Origin: JBBROS01 sp038229135
GTDB lineage: Bacteria; Pseudomonadota; Alphaproteobacteria; Acetobacterales; Acetobacteraceae
NCBI GenBank assembly: GCA_038229135.1
Contig: JBBROS010000006.1
Span: forward strand, 1 to 64,000
Direction of reading: 5' to 3'
Length of the DNA: 64,000 nucleotides
Part shown: positions 1-8,147 of the stretch, one piece after another
Layout: every line of letters begins with the position of its first letter
Numbering within the stretch: the stretch's first letter is position 1
Translations under genes and position numbers: made by a program
The notes under the pieces: generated by a model
Database searches by the model: none
Told to the model about the DNA's origin: nothing
What the model saw: the letters and a program-made list of their open reading frames with translations, nothing else

Positions 1-530
1 CCACATCGTAGTTTCTTATATCGAAAGGCTCTATTATTACCTACGTTTGTCAACATCGTTTTCCAATCCGTACAACGCTGTGGTGGATTTGGCGGAAACT
101 TATCGTGTCGTATCCAGCCATTGAGCATGTAAGGTGCAAGCTCTATCCTCCACGGAAACGCTGGCTGGATAGCAGCGACGCGAGCCAAATCGGTCCAAAT
201 GCGCATGTATATTAGCGAACTAACGACAGCAACATCTATGTCAGATGAGCCTGCTTGATACAATCGGTATGCTGGCTTGTGGGACCGGCCATCTCGTGCC
301 TGCTGCTCAAGCATGCCAAACCCCAGTTTGGCGGAACCAACTACCGTTGTTGAAAGAGCCTCGTCCTCCCTAAGTCTGAACATGACGCGCGCATTTTGCT
401 CCAGTATCCTTAATTCCTCTCTCGTAGTGAACGGCCCAGGGTCATCCGACATGATATATGTGTCGACTATTTCGGCAGCCGGCTTCTCGCGCAGTAGGTG
501 TTTGAAATCGTCTGAGGTCATTTCGTCCAT
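1..530 (-). CDS. Nucleotidyltransferase-fold protein, 3' end beyond the window (partial)
   Basis: Translating the minus strand gives an uninterrupted frame from an ATG at 530 (a GTG lies at 533) off the left edge, at least 176 codons. Residues 63-71 read VVGSAKLGF and residues 95-104 read SSDIDVAVVS. This is the hG[GS] plus [DE]h[DE] pattern of the polymerase-beta-type nucleotidyltransferase fold, so a metal-dependent nucleotide transfer activity is plausible; substrate and partner are unknown. The DNA is visibly poorer in G+C than the rest of the window and uses A/T-ending codons freely, which suggests horizontal acquisition. No convincing ribosome-binding site precedes 530, and the frame stays open upstream to a TAG near 719, so the start is uncertain. 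The C-terminal part is not visible. Confidence 0.6.
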   Translation of the reverse strand, partial: MDEMTSDDFKHLLREKPAAEIVDTYIMSDDPGPFTTREELRILEQNARVMFRLREDEALSTTVVGSAKLGFGMLEQQARDGRSHKPAYRLYQAGSSDIDVAVVSSLIYMRIWTDLARVAAIQPAFPWRIELAPYMLNGWIRHDKFPPNPPQRCTDWKTMLTNVGNNRAFRYKKLRC

Positions 531-743
531 CACGTCGTAAGCCGCCCGAAGATGCGACGGGAGGCGGATCGAACACAAGCCGCTTTCCACTAGACAGTAA
601 TGTTGCGAACAAGTCGTTCGATGTTCGGCTCCCCACCACTGCACTCGAAGGCTTAGAGACCAACGCCCAGCGCACGGCTTTTCGTATTGCGACTCGCGGG
701 CGCTTTCAGGAACTTGCTAGCGTCCCTCCTGGCGCAAACCTCG

Positions 744-1085
744 GGCCATCAGAAACCACGCCCGGAACAATACCGTCTCCGCCCGCGTCTGCCGCAGCAC
801 CCCGACCACAGCGTCCGCAGGCGCCGCCCCCCAGACCCGTGGACACCGCCTCCAGCAGCGCGCGCGACTCCGCCGAGAGCACCCCGGTTGGGCCAGCAGC
901 CCGGCCATTTTGGCCCGCAGCAAGCGCATGAATAGGCGTGGCCCCCGGCGCAGTGCCACCGCGCGGCGGTGGTTGGACCGGGGCGCCCCCACCACGTTCG
1001 TCGCGTGTTGCCGATACAATACCGTGAGTTGGTCGTCGGCCACCACCCGTCCCCCGGGCGGCGGCTATCACGAGGTAGGCCCCCC
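744..1085 (-). pseudogene. Truncated, frameshifted copy of the glycosyltransferase 3' end
   Basis: This segment closely resembles the last third of the intact glycosyltransferase gene at 1687-2041. Shared translated blocks include TVLYRQH, NVVGAPRSNHRRAV, RRGPRLFMR and RQTRAETVLFRAWFLM. Here they fall in different minus-strand frames, so the copy carries frameshifts and also lacks the N-terminal catalytic half. It is therefore a decayed duplicate of residues from about 197 to the end of the intact enzyme. A separate small gene lies between the two copies, so this is not a simple head-to-tail slippage product. The similarity ends at the GAGGTAGGCCC block on the right; the left limit is approximate. 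Confidence 0.8.
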
Positions 1086-1111
1086 AACTCGCCAAGCCGG
1101 GCGCCGCTTGC

Positions 1112-1522
1112 CTACGCCTCCTCGGTCGGCGACTCCGCAGCAATCGTTTCCTCAGCCGTGTCGGTCGCATCCGCTGGAACCAATGCCGCCTCGGGCGGGG
1201 GTTCCTTAGCGCGGTCTCGGGCGGCGCTCAGATAGCCGAACACCATCGGATCGTGGCCCTCAAAAATCAGGTGGTATTCCGCGCCCACGGCGGCGTGGGA
1301 CGCCTGGTCCACCTTGCCGAGCTTCTGGATGACCCAGCCTTCGCCCCGGTCGACGGACACGGGCGGCAGGCTGACGATGTTGCTCGGCGGGCGCTTCTCA
1401 TCACGGCCGCGGGCCGGACCGCCGCGGCCTCCCTTGCCGCCGCCTTTCCGTTCCCGGCTGTTCATGTCGAATTGGGCCGGTGCATCCGCTTTCGCCTTGG
1501 GCGGACCAGGTGTCTTAGCCAT
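1112..1522 (-). CDS. Hypothetical protein, 136 aa, basic Gly-rich N-terminus
   Basis: I do not recognise a family. The start at 1522 is supported by AAGGAG ending about six bases upstream of the ATG. The protein opens with a basic, Gly/Arg-rich stretch (residues about 25-45, GGGKGGRGGPARGRDEKR) that looks disordered. A more ordered middle (about 55-105, including GEGWVIQKLGKVDQ and AEYHLIFEGHDPMVFGYL) follows, then an acidic Ala/Glu/Thr-rich tail. There is no signal peptide or membrane segment. It lies between the broken and the intact copy of the same glycosyltransferase gene in the same orientation. Codon use is like that of the high-G+C neighbours. Nucleic-acid or protein binding by the basic tail is only a guess. 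Confidence 0.6.
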   Translation of the reverse strand: MAKTPGPPKAKADAPAQFDMNSRERKGGGKGGRGGPARGRDEKRPPSNIVSLPPVSVDRGEGWVIQKLGKVDQASHAAVGAEYHLIFEGHDPMVFGYLSAARDRAKEPPPEAALVPADATDTAEETIAAESPTEEA

Positions 1523-1684
1523 GGAGATCTCCTTCGCCGCCGACCCTTAACGGACCCTGGCATCGCCGGATAGAGACGATGCAGTTCAAATGACGGCGGC
1601 GTGGTCGAAGGAGAGCGCCGGGCCGAGACTCAGGCGCAGCCGGGTGACGGTTCCAGGTGCGCCACCGCCGCGGTGCAACAATCC

Positions 1685-2629
1685 TCACCCCATCAGGAAC
1701 CAGGCCCGAAACAATAGCGTTTCCGCCCGCGTCTGCCGCAGCAGCCCCAGCCGCAACGCCCCCAGCCGCGGCCCCACGCCGCCCGCCAGCCCGCGCGACA
1801 CCGCCTCCAGCAGCACGCGCGACTCCGCCGAGAGCAGCCAAGGCTGCGCCAGCAGCCCGGCCACGTTGGCCCGCAGCACGCGCATGAACAGCCGCGGCCC
1901 CCGGCGCAGGGCGGCCACGGCGCGGCGGTGGTTGGACCGCGGCGCCCCCACCACGTTCGAACTGTGCTGGCGATACAGTACCGTGGGCTCGTCGTCCGCC
2001 ACCACCCGGCCCCCGGCCGCGGCCACCACGAGGTAGGCCCACCAATCGTGCAGCGTCGTCTCGGGCGCCGTGCTGCCGGCCACCAGGGCCGCCGCCGGCC
2101 GGTTCAGCATCACCGTGCAGCCGGTGGCGATGTTCTGCGTCAGCGCCGGGCCGAGGCCGGGGGGGACGGGGATGGGGGCGCTGAGCGCGATGTGGCGCAG
2201 ATCGTCATCCACCAGCACCTGGCGGCTGCAGTAGAGCGCCGGGCCCGCCGCGTCATGCAAGGCCTCCACGGCCCGGTGCAGCTTCTGCGGCAGCCAAACA
2301 TCGTCCTGGTCCGCGAACGCCACGCGCTCGGCCCCCGTCTCAGCACGTTGGCCCACCGCCTCCCGCAGCAGCGCCATATAGCTGTCGCTCACCCCCAAGG
2401 CGCCCGCCGCCGCCGCCCGCGTGCACTGGCCCGGCGGCCGCGTGGCCGCGAACGCCTCCATCACGGCCACCGATCCGTCGCTCGAACCGTCATCCCGCCA
2501 CAGCAGGCGCCAGGCCACGTCCTCCTGCGCCACAAGGCTCTCGAGCTGCTCCGGCAACCAGGCGGCGCCGTTATAGGTGGACAGCAGCACCACCACCGCC
2601 GGAGCGCTTGGGAGCGCCGGGGGCGGCAT
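1685..2629 (-). CDS. Family 2 glycosyltransferase
   Basis: A GT-A fold, family 2 inverting glycosyltransferase of 314 aa. Visible motifs are STYNG (17-21, nucleotide binding), DDGSSDGS (46-53), FADQDDVW (105-112, containing the metal-binding acidic cluster) and HDWW (194-197). This arrangement is common in rhamnosyl- or related transferases that build O-antigen or exopolysaccharide. No signal peptide or clear membrane segment is seen, so it is probably cytoplasmic or peripherally attached. It lies 5 bp downstream of rfbD and is the last gene of the rfbB-A-C-D transcription unit, which makes a rhamnose transfer role attractive but unproven. Its 3' third is duplicated as a pseudogene to the left. 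Confidence 0.9.
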   Translation of the reverse strand: MPPPALPSAPAVVVLLSTYNGAAWLPEQLESLVAQEDVAWRLLWRDDGSSDGSVAVMEAFAATRPPGQCTRAAAAGALGVSDSYMALLREAVGQRAETGAERVAFADQDDVWLPQKLHRAVEALHDAAGPALYCSRQVLVDDDLRHIALSAPIPVPPGLGPALTQNIATGCTVMLNRPAAALVAGSTAPETTLHDWWAYLVVAAAGGRVVADDEPTVLYRQHSSNVVGAPRSNHRRAVAALRRGPRLFMRVLRANVAGLLAQPWLLSAESRVLLEAVSRGLAGGVGPRLGALRLGLLRQTRAETLLFRAWFLMG

Positions 2630-2634
2630 GCTCT

Positions 2635-3534
2635 CTATGAAGCGGGGTCCGGCTGCAGCAGTGCGTGCACCGTGCGGCCCACGCCGTCGCGCCAGGGGGG
2701 GAGCTGCAGGCCGAACACCTGGTGCAGCTTGGTGCAGTCGAGCCGGCTATCGGCCGGGCGGCGCGCGGGCGTCGGCCAGTCCTCGGTGCGGATGGACGTC
2801 ACCACGGGCGGCGTGCGGCCATAGGCGGCGGCCTCCTCGAACACGGTCTCGGCCAGGCCGTGCCACGAGGTCTCGCCGTGGCCGGCCGCATGGAACACGC
2901 CGCCGAACGCCGGCTCCCACCCTGCCTCGAGCCGCGCCGCCACGGCCAGCACGGCGTCCGCCAGGTCCCGCGCGAAGGTCGGGTTGCCCCGCTGGTCCCC
3001 CACCACCCGCAGCGTGTCCGTCTTGAGTGCGGCGTTCAGCATGGTCTTCACGAAGTTCTTGCCGATGTCGGAATACACCCAGGACGTCCGCAGGATCACG
3101 GTGTGCGGGTTCGCGGCCAGCACCGCCTGCTCCCCCTCAAGCTTCGTGCGGCCATACACCCCGGTGGGGCTCGTCGGGTCCGTCTCGAGGTAGGGCGCAC
3201 CCTTCGCGCCGTCATAAACGTAGTCCGTCGACACGTGGATCAGCGGGATCCCGGCTTCGGCGCACAGCCGGGCCAGGGCCGACGGGCCGTCCACGTTCGC
3301 GCGGCGGGCCGCCTCGGCCTCGGCTTCGGCCGCGTCCACCGCCGTCCAGGCCGCCGCGTTCACCACCAGCGTCGGGCGCACGGCGGCGAACGCCTCCGCG
3401 ATGCTCGCTGGCCGGTCGAAGTCGAACGCCGGGCGGCCCACGCGATGGACCCGCGCCCCGCCCGCCTCCGCCAGCGCCGTCGCCAGCTGCCCGGCCCCGC
3501 CCGTCACCATCCAGCGCGCGGCGGGCCCGCTCAA
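2635..3534 (-). CDS. rfbD: dTDP-4-dehydrorhamnose reductase
   Basis: Catalyses the last step of dTDP-L-rhamnose synthesis, NAD(P)H-dependent reduction of dTDP-4-keto-L-rhamnose. The Rossmann motif TGGAGQL is at about 11-17, STDYVYDG at 102-109 and the catalytic Y-x3-K at Y127-K131 (YGRTK). I prefer a TTG start at 3534: it overlaps the rfbC stop as TTGA and leaves a normal first beta strand before TGGAGQ. The later in-frame ATG would leave only one residue before the glycine motif. The frame is open further upstream, but that extension lies inside rfbC. Length (299 aa) is normal for RmlD/RfbD. It is third to follow rfbB in the cluster. Confidence 0.93.
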   Translation of the reverse strand: MSGPAARWMVTGGAGQLATALAEAGGARVHRVGRPAFDFDRPASIAEAFAAVRPTLVVNAAAWTAVDAAEAEAEAARRANVDGPSALARLCAEAGIPLIHVSTDYVYDGAKGAPYLETDPTSPTGVYGRTKLEGEQAVLAANPHTVILRTSWVYSDIGKNFVKTMLNAALKTDTLRVVGDQRGNPTFARDLADAVLAVAARLEAGWEPAFGGVFHAAGHGETSWHGLAETVFEEAAAYGRTPPVVTSIRTEDWPTPARRPADSRLDCTKLHQVFGLQLPPWRDGVGRTVHALLQPDPAS

Positions 3535-4082
3535 AACAGCCCCCGCGCATCCTTCAGGCGCGGCAGCACCTGGTCCTTGTCCGACAGCACCGGCCCGGAG
3601 CCCGGCACCGGCCAGGGCAACGCCAGGTCCGGATCGTTCCAGACCACCCCGCGCTCGCACTCCTTGGCATACCGGTCAGTCACTTTGTAAAGCACCTCGG
3701 TATCGGCCTCCAACGTGCAGAACCCATGCAGGAACCCGGGCGGCACCCAGAGCTGCGCCCAGTTCTCCGAACTCAGCTCGGCGGCCGCCCACTGCCCGTA
3801 GGTGGCCGACCCCTCCCGCGCATCCACCGCCACATCCCATATGGCGCCCCGCACGCAGCGCACCAGCTTGCCCTGCGGGTGCGGCCCCACCTGGCAGTGC
3901 AGGCCGCGGATGACGCCCACCTCGCGCGACAGGCTCTGGTTATCCTGCATGAACGGCAGGTCGATCCCCGCGGCGGCGAACCGCTCGGCGTTGAACACCT
4001 CCGAGAAGAACCCCCGCACGTCGCCGAAGCGCGGCGGCGTGACGAGGATCACGTCCGGGATGGACAGGCGCTCGACCTTCAT
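3531..4082 (-). CDS. rfbC: dTDP-4-dehydrorhamnose 3,5-epimerase
   Basis: A cupin-fold epimerase of 183 aa that converts dTDP-4-keto-6-deoxyglucose to the L-lyxo epimer in rhamnose synthesis. The catalytic histidine lies in VIRGLH (H62), and the tyrosine/aspartate region LYKVTDRYAKE (131-141) matches the family. QGKLVRC and GSATYG around 70-96 are typical RmlC sequence. Its ATG overlaps the rfbA stop as ATGA, and its own stop overlaps the proposed TTG start of rfbD, which supports translational coupling through the whole block. Length is as expected for RmlC. Confidence 0.96.
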   Translation of the reverse strand: MKVERLSIPDVILVTPPRFGDVRGFFSEVFNAERFAAAGIDLPFMQDNQSLSREVGVIRGLHCQVGPHPQGKLVRCVRGAIWDVAVDAREGSATYGQWAAAELSSENWAQLWVPPGFLHGFCTLEADTEVLYKVTDRYAKECERGVVWNDPDLALPWPVPGSGPVLSDKDQVLPRLKDARGLF

Positions 4083-4954
4083 GCGTGCAGCCCGTCGGCC
4101 AGCGCCAGCAGCAGCCGCCCCAGCTCCGTCTTGCCGAGCGCCTTCGCACTCGCCCGCAGCCCGTCATTGTCGATGTAGCCCATGCGGAACGCCACCTCCT
4201 CGGGGCAGCCCACCAGCATGCCCTGCCGGTCCTGGATGGTCTGCACGAACGTCGCCGCCTGCAGCAGGCTGTCCGGCATGCCCGCATCCAGCCACGCGCA
4301 GCCGCGCCCCAGCCGCTCCACGTGCAGATCCCCCTGCTCCAGGTAGATCTGGTTCAGCTCGGTGATCTCCAGTTCCCCCCGCGCGGACGGCTTCACCCGG
4401 CGCGCCAGCTCGCTCACCCGCTTGTCGTAGAAATAGAGCCCCGTCACGGCCCAGTTGCTCTTGGGCGCAGCTGGCTTCTCCACGATGTCGAGCGCGCGGC
4501 CATCCGGCCCGAAGCTCACCACGCCGTAGCGCTCCGGGTCCCGTACCTGGTAGGCGAACACGGTCGCTCCCTCGCCCCGCCGGGCAGCCGCCCGCAGCAG
4601 TACGCCGAGGTGGTCGCCGAAGATCAGGTTGTCCCCCAGCGCCAGCGCGCAGGGCTGGCCCGCGATCCACTCCTCCCCGATGTGGAAGGCCTGCGCCAAC
4701 CCCTCCGGCTTCGGCTGCTCGGCATAGGTGAAGTGCACGCCGAACTTGGAGCCGTCGCCCAGCAGCCGGCGGAACTGCGGCAGGTCGTCGGGCGTGCTGA
4801 TCACCATGATGTCGCGGATGCCCGCGAGCATCAGCACGCTCAGCGGGTAGTAGATCATCGGCTTGTCGTACACGGGCAGCAGCTGCTTGCTGGTGCCGAG
4901 CGTGACCGGGTGGAGGCGCGTGCCGCTGCCGCCCGCGAGCAGGATGCCTTTCAC
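4079..4954 (-). CDS. rfbA: Glucose-1-phosphate thymidylyltransferase
   Basis: Makes dTDP-glucose from glucose-1-phosphate and dTTP, the first committed step to dTDP-L-rhamnose. The nucleotide-binding signature LAGGSGTRLHP (6-16) and SKQLLPVYDKPM (22-33) are intact; further on are LALGDNL and EKPAAPKSNWAVTGLYFYD. I place the start at a GTG at 4954 that overlaps the rfbB stop (GTGA). The longer open frame to 5665 is only the antisense-free extension through rfbB in another frame. The resulting 291 aa matches RmlA. Operon order is rfbB-rfbA-rfbC-rfbD-glycosyltransferase. Confidence 0.96.
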   Translation of the reverse strand: MKGILLAGGSGTRLHPVTLGTSKQLLPVYDKPMIYYPLSVLMLAGIRDIMVISTPDDLPQFRRLLGDGSKFGVHFTYAEQPKPEGLAQAFHIGEEWIAGQPCALALGDNLIFGDHLGVLLRAAARRGEGATVFAYQVRDPERYGVVSFGPDGRALDIVEKPAAPKSNWAVTGLYFYDKRVSELARRVKPSARGELEITELNQIYLEQGDLHVERLGRGCAWLDAGMPDSLLQAATFVQTIQDRQGMLVGCPEEVAFRMGYIDNDGLRASAKALGKTELGRLLLALADGLHA

Positions 4955-6006
4955 GCCGCCGCTCCCAACCGCTGGCCCTGGTAGGTGCCGGCGCGGATCG
5001 CCTCCCACCAGGGGCGGTTGTCGAGGTAGAACTGCACCGTCTTGCGCAGGCCCGCCTCGAACCCGTGCGGCGCCGTCCAGCCCAGCGCCTCGGTGGTGCG
5101 CGCCGGGTCGATCTCGTAGCGGAAATCGTGCCCCGGCCGGTCCCGCACGTAGGTGATCAGCCGCTCCCGCGGGCCGGCCGCATCCGGCACGAGCTCGTCG
5201 AGGGCGCCGCAGATGGCCTTGACCACCTCGAGGTTCGTCCGCGGCTGCCGCGCGCCGATCGCGAGCGTCGCGCCCGGCTCGGCATGCTCCAGCGCCCGCA
5301 CCAGCGCCTCCGCATGGTCGTCCACATACAGCCAGTCCCGCATGTTCGAGCCGTCGCCATAGACCGGCAGCGCCTTTCCCTCGAGCGCGTTGAGCGTGAC
5401 GAGCGGGATCAGCTTCTCCGGGAACTGCCACGGGCCGTAATTGTTCGTCGTGTTCGTCACGAACGCCGGCAGCCCATAGGTGTGGAACCAGGCCCGCACG
5501 AGGTGGTCGCTGGCGGCCTTGCTCGCCGAATAGGGGCTGCGCGGGTCGTAGGGCGTGGTCTCGGTGAACGGCGGGTCGGTCGGCCCCAGCGCCCCGAACA
5601 CCTCGTCCGTGCTGACATGGTGGAAGCGGAACGCGGCCTGCGCTGCCTTGTCCAGCGCGGCCCAATAGGCCCGCGCCGCATCCAGCAGCACGAAGGTGCC
5701 CACCACGTTCGTCTGGATGAACTCGGCCGGCCCGTCGATGGACCGGTCCACATGGCTCTCGGCCGCCAGGTGCATCACCGCATCCGGCCGGTGCGTCGCG
5801 AACACTTGCCGCATCGCGTCCGCATCACGGATGTCGGCCTGGACATGCGTGTGCCGCGGATCATGCCGCGCCGCCCCCAGCGCGTCGAACGAGGCCGCGT
5901 AGGTCATCTTGTCGACGTTGACCACACTGTGGTCCGTTGCAGCCACGACGTGCCGGATCACGGCCGAGCCGATGAAGCCGCAGCCGCCGGTGATCAGAAT
6001 ACGCAT
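4951..6006 (-). CDS. rfbB: dTDP-glucose 4,6-dehydratase
   Basis: An extended short-chain dehydrogenase (351 aa) that converts dTDP-glucose to dTDP-4-keto-6-deoxyglucose with bound NAD+. It shows the N-terminal Rossmann motif TGGCGFIG (6-13), catalytic STDEVFG (132-138, giving the Thr-Asp-Glu triad) and Y159-x3-K163 (YSASK). NNYGPWQFPEKLIPL and DWLYVDDH are also characteristic. It is the first gene of the leftward rhamnose operon. The preceding 71 bp hold a 6-bp-stem hairpin at 6018-6033 but no convincing promoter hexamers, so co-transcription from the genes upstream is possible. Confidence 0.97.
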   Translation of the reverse strand: MRILITGGCGFIGSAVIRHVVAATDHSVVNVDKMTYAASFDALGAARHDPRHTHVQADIRDADAMRQVFATHRPDAVMHLAAESHVDRSIDGPAEFIQTNVVGTFVLLDAARAYWAALDKAAQAAFRFHHVSTDEVFGALGPTDPPFTETTPYDPRSPYSASKAASDHLVRAWFHTYGLPAFVTNTTNNYGPWQFPEKLIPLVTLNALEGKALPVYGDGSNMRDWLYVDDHAEALVRALEHAEPGATLAIGARQPRTNLEVVKAICGALDELVPDAAGPRERLITYVRDRPGHDFRYEIDPARTTEALGWTAPHGFEAGLRKTVQFYLDNRPWWEAIRAGTYQGQRLGAAA

Positions 6007-6017
6007 GCTACCCCTCG

Positions 6018-6033
6018 GCCCGTCATCACGGGC
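6018..6033. other. Small hairpin in the gap before rfbB
   Basis: GCCCGT and ACGGGC form a perfect 6-bp stem around the loop CATC. Read on the plus strand it is followed by GG and TTT. It sits in the 71-bp space between the end of the GT8-like gene and the rfbB start. It could be a weak terminator or mRNA-stability element separating the two leftward units. No long U tract follows in the minus-strand direction, so I do not call it a terminator. Confidence 0.3.
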
Positions 6034-6077
6034 GGTTTATCTCGCATGCCGACCCATTGGCAACCAAGCCCGACCCC

Positions 6078-6860
6078 TCACAACGCCTGGGCCCGTGCGG
6101 AATAGGCCTGCCACTCGCCCAGGTAGTGGGCATAGGCGGTGGGCGCGCGGCCATGCAGCTCGCGCAGCACGTTGGGGATCTCCTGCTCCGGATGATCGAC
6201 GATCTGCACCACCTGGGGCGGCTTCGGGCCGTGGAAATGCACGACCGCCGCGTCGTCGTTCAGGCCCCAATAGGGCTTCCAGTTGAAGCGTTCGGGCAGC
6301 TCGTCCCAGCGGCCGGCAAAGAACGCCCTCAGCGCGCCCTGGTCGAACGCCGGGAACTGGTCCAGCCCGGCCCGCACGAACTCGTCGAACGCCCGCGCCT
6401 CGCGGCGGAGTCCGGGCAGGTGCATCAACATCACGCCCGAGTTCATCTGCGAGAAATCCCCGATGGTGAACTCCGGCGCCACCGCAAACAGCGCCGGCCG
6501 CAGCGTGCCGAACTCGAGCGGGCCCGCGAACATCACGTCGCAATCCGTGTAAAGAACATACTCGCTCTCGAAGTCGATCAGCGGGAGGTCGAGCCGCATG
6601 TAGGCGCCACGCGCGATCTGCTTCATCCCGGCGCTCATCGAGGAAGCGGCGATGGCATCTCCCAGGCTGCTCCGATGCGGCACCACCACGCCGCCCATCC
6701 GCTGCACCCAGCGGGTGAGGTCGCACGCCGGCCCGTCGAACAACATGTGCGGCTGCAGGTCCGTGTGCTGCAGAGCACTCAGCACCGCAACCTCGACACA
6801 GCGCGCATACAATCTGTCATGTGCGATGCTGTCGGCGTTGAGCGCGAAATACCACTTCAT
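6078..6860 (-). CDS. Glycosyltransferase family 8-like protein
   Basis: 260 aa from an ATG at 6860 that overlaps the upstream methyltransferase stop (ATGA). Features of GT-A family 8 are visible: a DxD metal site in YTDCDVMFAG (D106-C-D108), NSGVMLM (140-146) and a C-terminal HFHGPKPP (208-215) resembling the family HxGxxKPW motif. It probably moves a sugar from a nucleotide sugar to a polysaccharide, lipid or glycan acceptor in the cytoplasm. The acceptor is unknown. Its pairing with a methyltransferase and location upstream of the rhamnose operon support a surface-glycan role. Confidence 0.82.
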   Translation of the reverse strand: MKWYFALNADSIAHDRLYARCVEVAVLSALQHTDLQPHMLFDGPACDLTRWVQRMGGVVVPHRSSLGDAIAASSMSAGMKQIARGAYMRLDLPLIDFESEYVLYTDCDVMFAGPLEFGTLRPALFAVAPEFTIGDFSQMNSGVMLMHLPGLRREARAFDEFVRAGLDQFPAFDQGALRAFFAGRWDELPERFNWKPYWGLNDDAAVVHFHGPKPPQVVQIVDHPEQEIPNVLRELHGRAPTAYAHYLGEWQAYSARAQAL

Positions 6861-7597
6861 CCGTTGCTCCACTCCCCCGCTGAGTCCCTGCGAAAGCTGA
6901 CGCTGACATGCGCGCCTGCGGCGAAGTCGCGCACCTCCGCATGGACGATGTGCGCTGCAAGGCCAAAGTGCGCAAAGCACCTCACCAGTCCGTCCAGGTC
7001 CAGCCAGGCCGCGCCGCCTGGCGCTTCGGCATAGGTCCGGGCGTGCAGCCCGTTCATCTCGACCTCCTGCGCATACGGCCGCGGCGGCGCCGGGCCATCC
7101 GGGTCGTGCACATTGGTCCAGACGAAGCACCGCGACGCGTGGAGGCAGATCTGCTTGATGAGCTCGATCGGATCCGCCGCCTGCCCAAGCGAGGCGTCGC
7201 TGAACACGAGGTCGTATGTCGCCTGCGAGGAGCGGAGGAACAGCGCCGCCTCGCAACGATGCAGGCGGCAGCCCAGGCCGAGCGCCTCCTTCACCGCCAA
7301 AGCCTTCAGCAATGACATACGCTCCGGCTCCACCACGTCGATCCATGCCGCACCGAGCGCCTCCGCCCGCATCGCGTGTGCGCCCTCCAGGCCGCCGAGC
7401 ACGAGCACCCGCGCGCCATCGAGCCGGCCCCCGGCGAAGGACTGCGCAGCCCATTCCATGCGTGCGTCCTCGAACAATGCCGGCGCCGTGCCCGCCACGA
7501 ACTCCGGCACGTTCGTCACCCAGGCCGCCCCGCACGCCTCCAGCAGGCCCGCGCGCATGGCGGCGCGGGTCAGCCGCGTTGCCGACGCGCCGGCCAT
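6857..7597 (-). CDS. Class I SAM-dependent methyltransferase-like protein
   Basis: 246 aa. The segment ARVLVLGGLEGAHA (62-75) followed by WIDVVEPE (85-92) resembles motif I and the ribose-binding acidic residue of class I methyltransferases, and YDLVFSDASLGQ fits motif IV. Glycine spacing in motif I is degenerate (GGLEGAH rather than GxGxG), so activity is not certain. It is translationally coupled to the GT8-like gene. This suggests methylation of a sugar, or a partner role in glycan assembly. No transmembrane segment or signal peptide is visible. Confidence 0.65.
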   Translation of the reverse strand: MAGASATRLTRAAMRAGLLEACGAAWVTNVPEFVAGTAPALFEDARMEWAAQSFAGGRLDGARVLVLGGLEGAHAMRAEALGAAWIDVVEPERMSLLKALAVKEALGLGCRLHRCEAALFLRSSQATYDLVFSDASLGQAADPIELIKQICLHASRCFVWTNVHDPDGPAPPRPYAQEVEMNGLHARTYAEAPGGAAWLDLDGLVRCFAHFGLAAHIVHAEVRDFAAGAHVSVSFRRDSAGEWSNG

Positions 7598-7602
7598 CGT
7601 GG

Positions 7603-8067
7603 CTAGACGTGCCCCTTATGGATCGGGTCCACCCAGTGCACGTGCTCGGGCTTCTCCACCGGCTCGATGTCCAGGTTCACCACAACGGCCTCGTTGTCGC
7701 TCCGCACCAGCACGCACTCCAGCGTTTCGTCCGTGCTCGCGTTGATCTCCTGATGCGGCACGTAGGGCGGCACGAAGATGAAATCGCCGGGCCCCGCCTC
7801 GGCCACGAACTCCAGCGCATTCCCCCACCGCATCCGCGCCCGGCCGCGGATCACGTAGATCACGCTCTCCAGCGCCCCATGGTGGTGCGCGCCGGTCTTC
7901 GCGTCCGGGTGGATGTGCACGGTCCCGGCCCAGATCCGCTGCGCGCCCACCCGCGCGAAGTTGATGGCGGCCGCCCGGTTCATCCCCGGCGTCTGCGCCG
8001 TGTTGGTATCGAGCTGGTCGCCCGGGATCACCCGCACGCCCTCGGTCTTCCAATCAGTGTCGCCCAT
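7603..8067 (-). CDS. Single-domain cupin protein
   Basis: A small cytoplasmic beta-barrel protein (154 aa) with a clear cupin 1 motif, GAHHHGALESVIYVIRG (59-75; H61-H63 and E67), and cupin 2 GDFIFVPPYVPHQEIN (94-109; H105). These residues usually bind a divalent metal. Function is not set by the sequence; homologous small cupins are often annotated only as cupin-domain proteins and can be dioxygenases, isomerases or sensors. I choose the ATG at 8067, preceded by GAGGCGG. A GTG at 8091 would add eight residues. The next gene is divergent, with about 80 bp between. Confidence 0.82.
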   Translation of the reverse strand: MGDTDWKTEGVRVIPGDQLDTNTAQTPGMNRAAAINFARVGAQRIWAGTVHIHPDAKTGAHHHGALESVIYVIRGRARMRWGNALEFVAEAGPGDFIFVPPYVPHQEINASTDETLECVLVRSDNEAVVVNLDIEPVEKPEHVHWVDPIHKGHV

Positions 8068-8147
8068 TGCCGCCTCGCGATGCAGCCGCACCGTGACTTA
8101 GCCGGGCCGAGAGGGCAACCTCCCGCCCGATCGCTGCGAAGGTGCGC

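Noticed and set aside
442..675. A 77-codon minus-strand frame overlapping the nucleotidyltransferase gene
   Set aside because: It is in another frame from the motif-bearing one and its second half is Arg-rich shadow sequence; a frameshift linking the two could not be supported.
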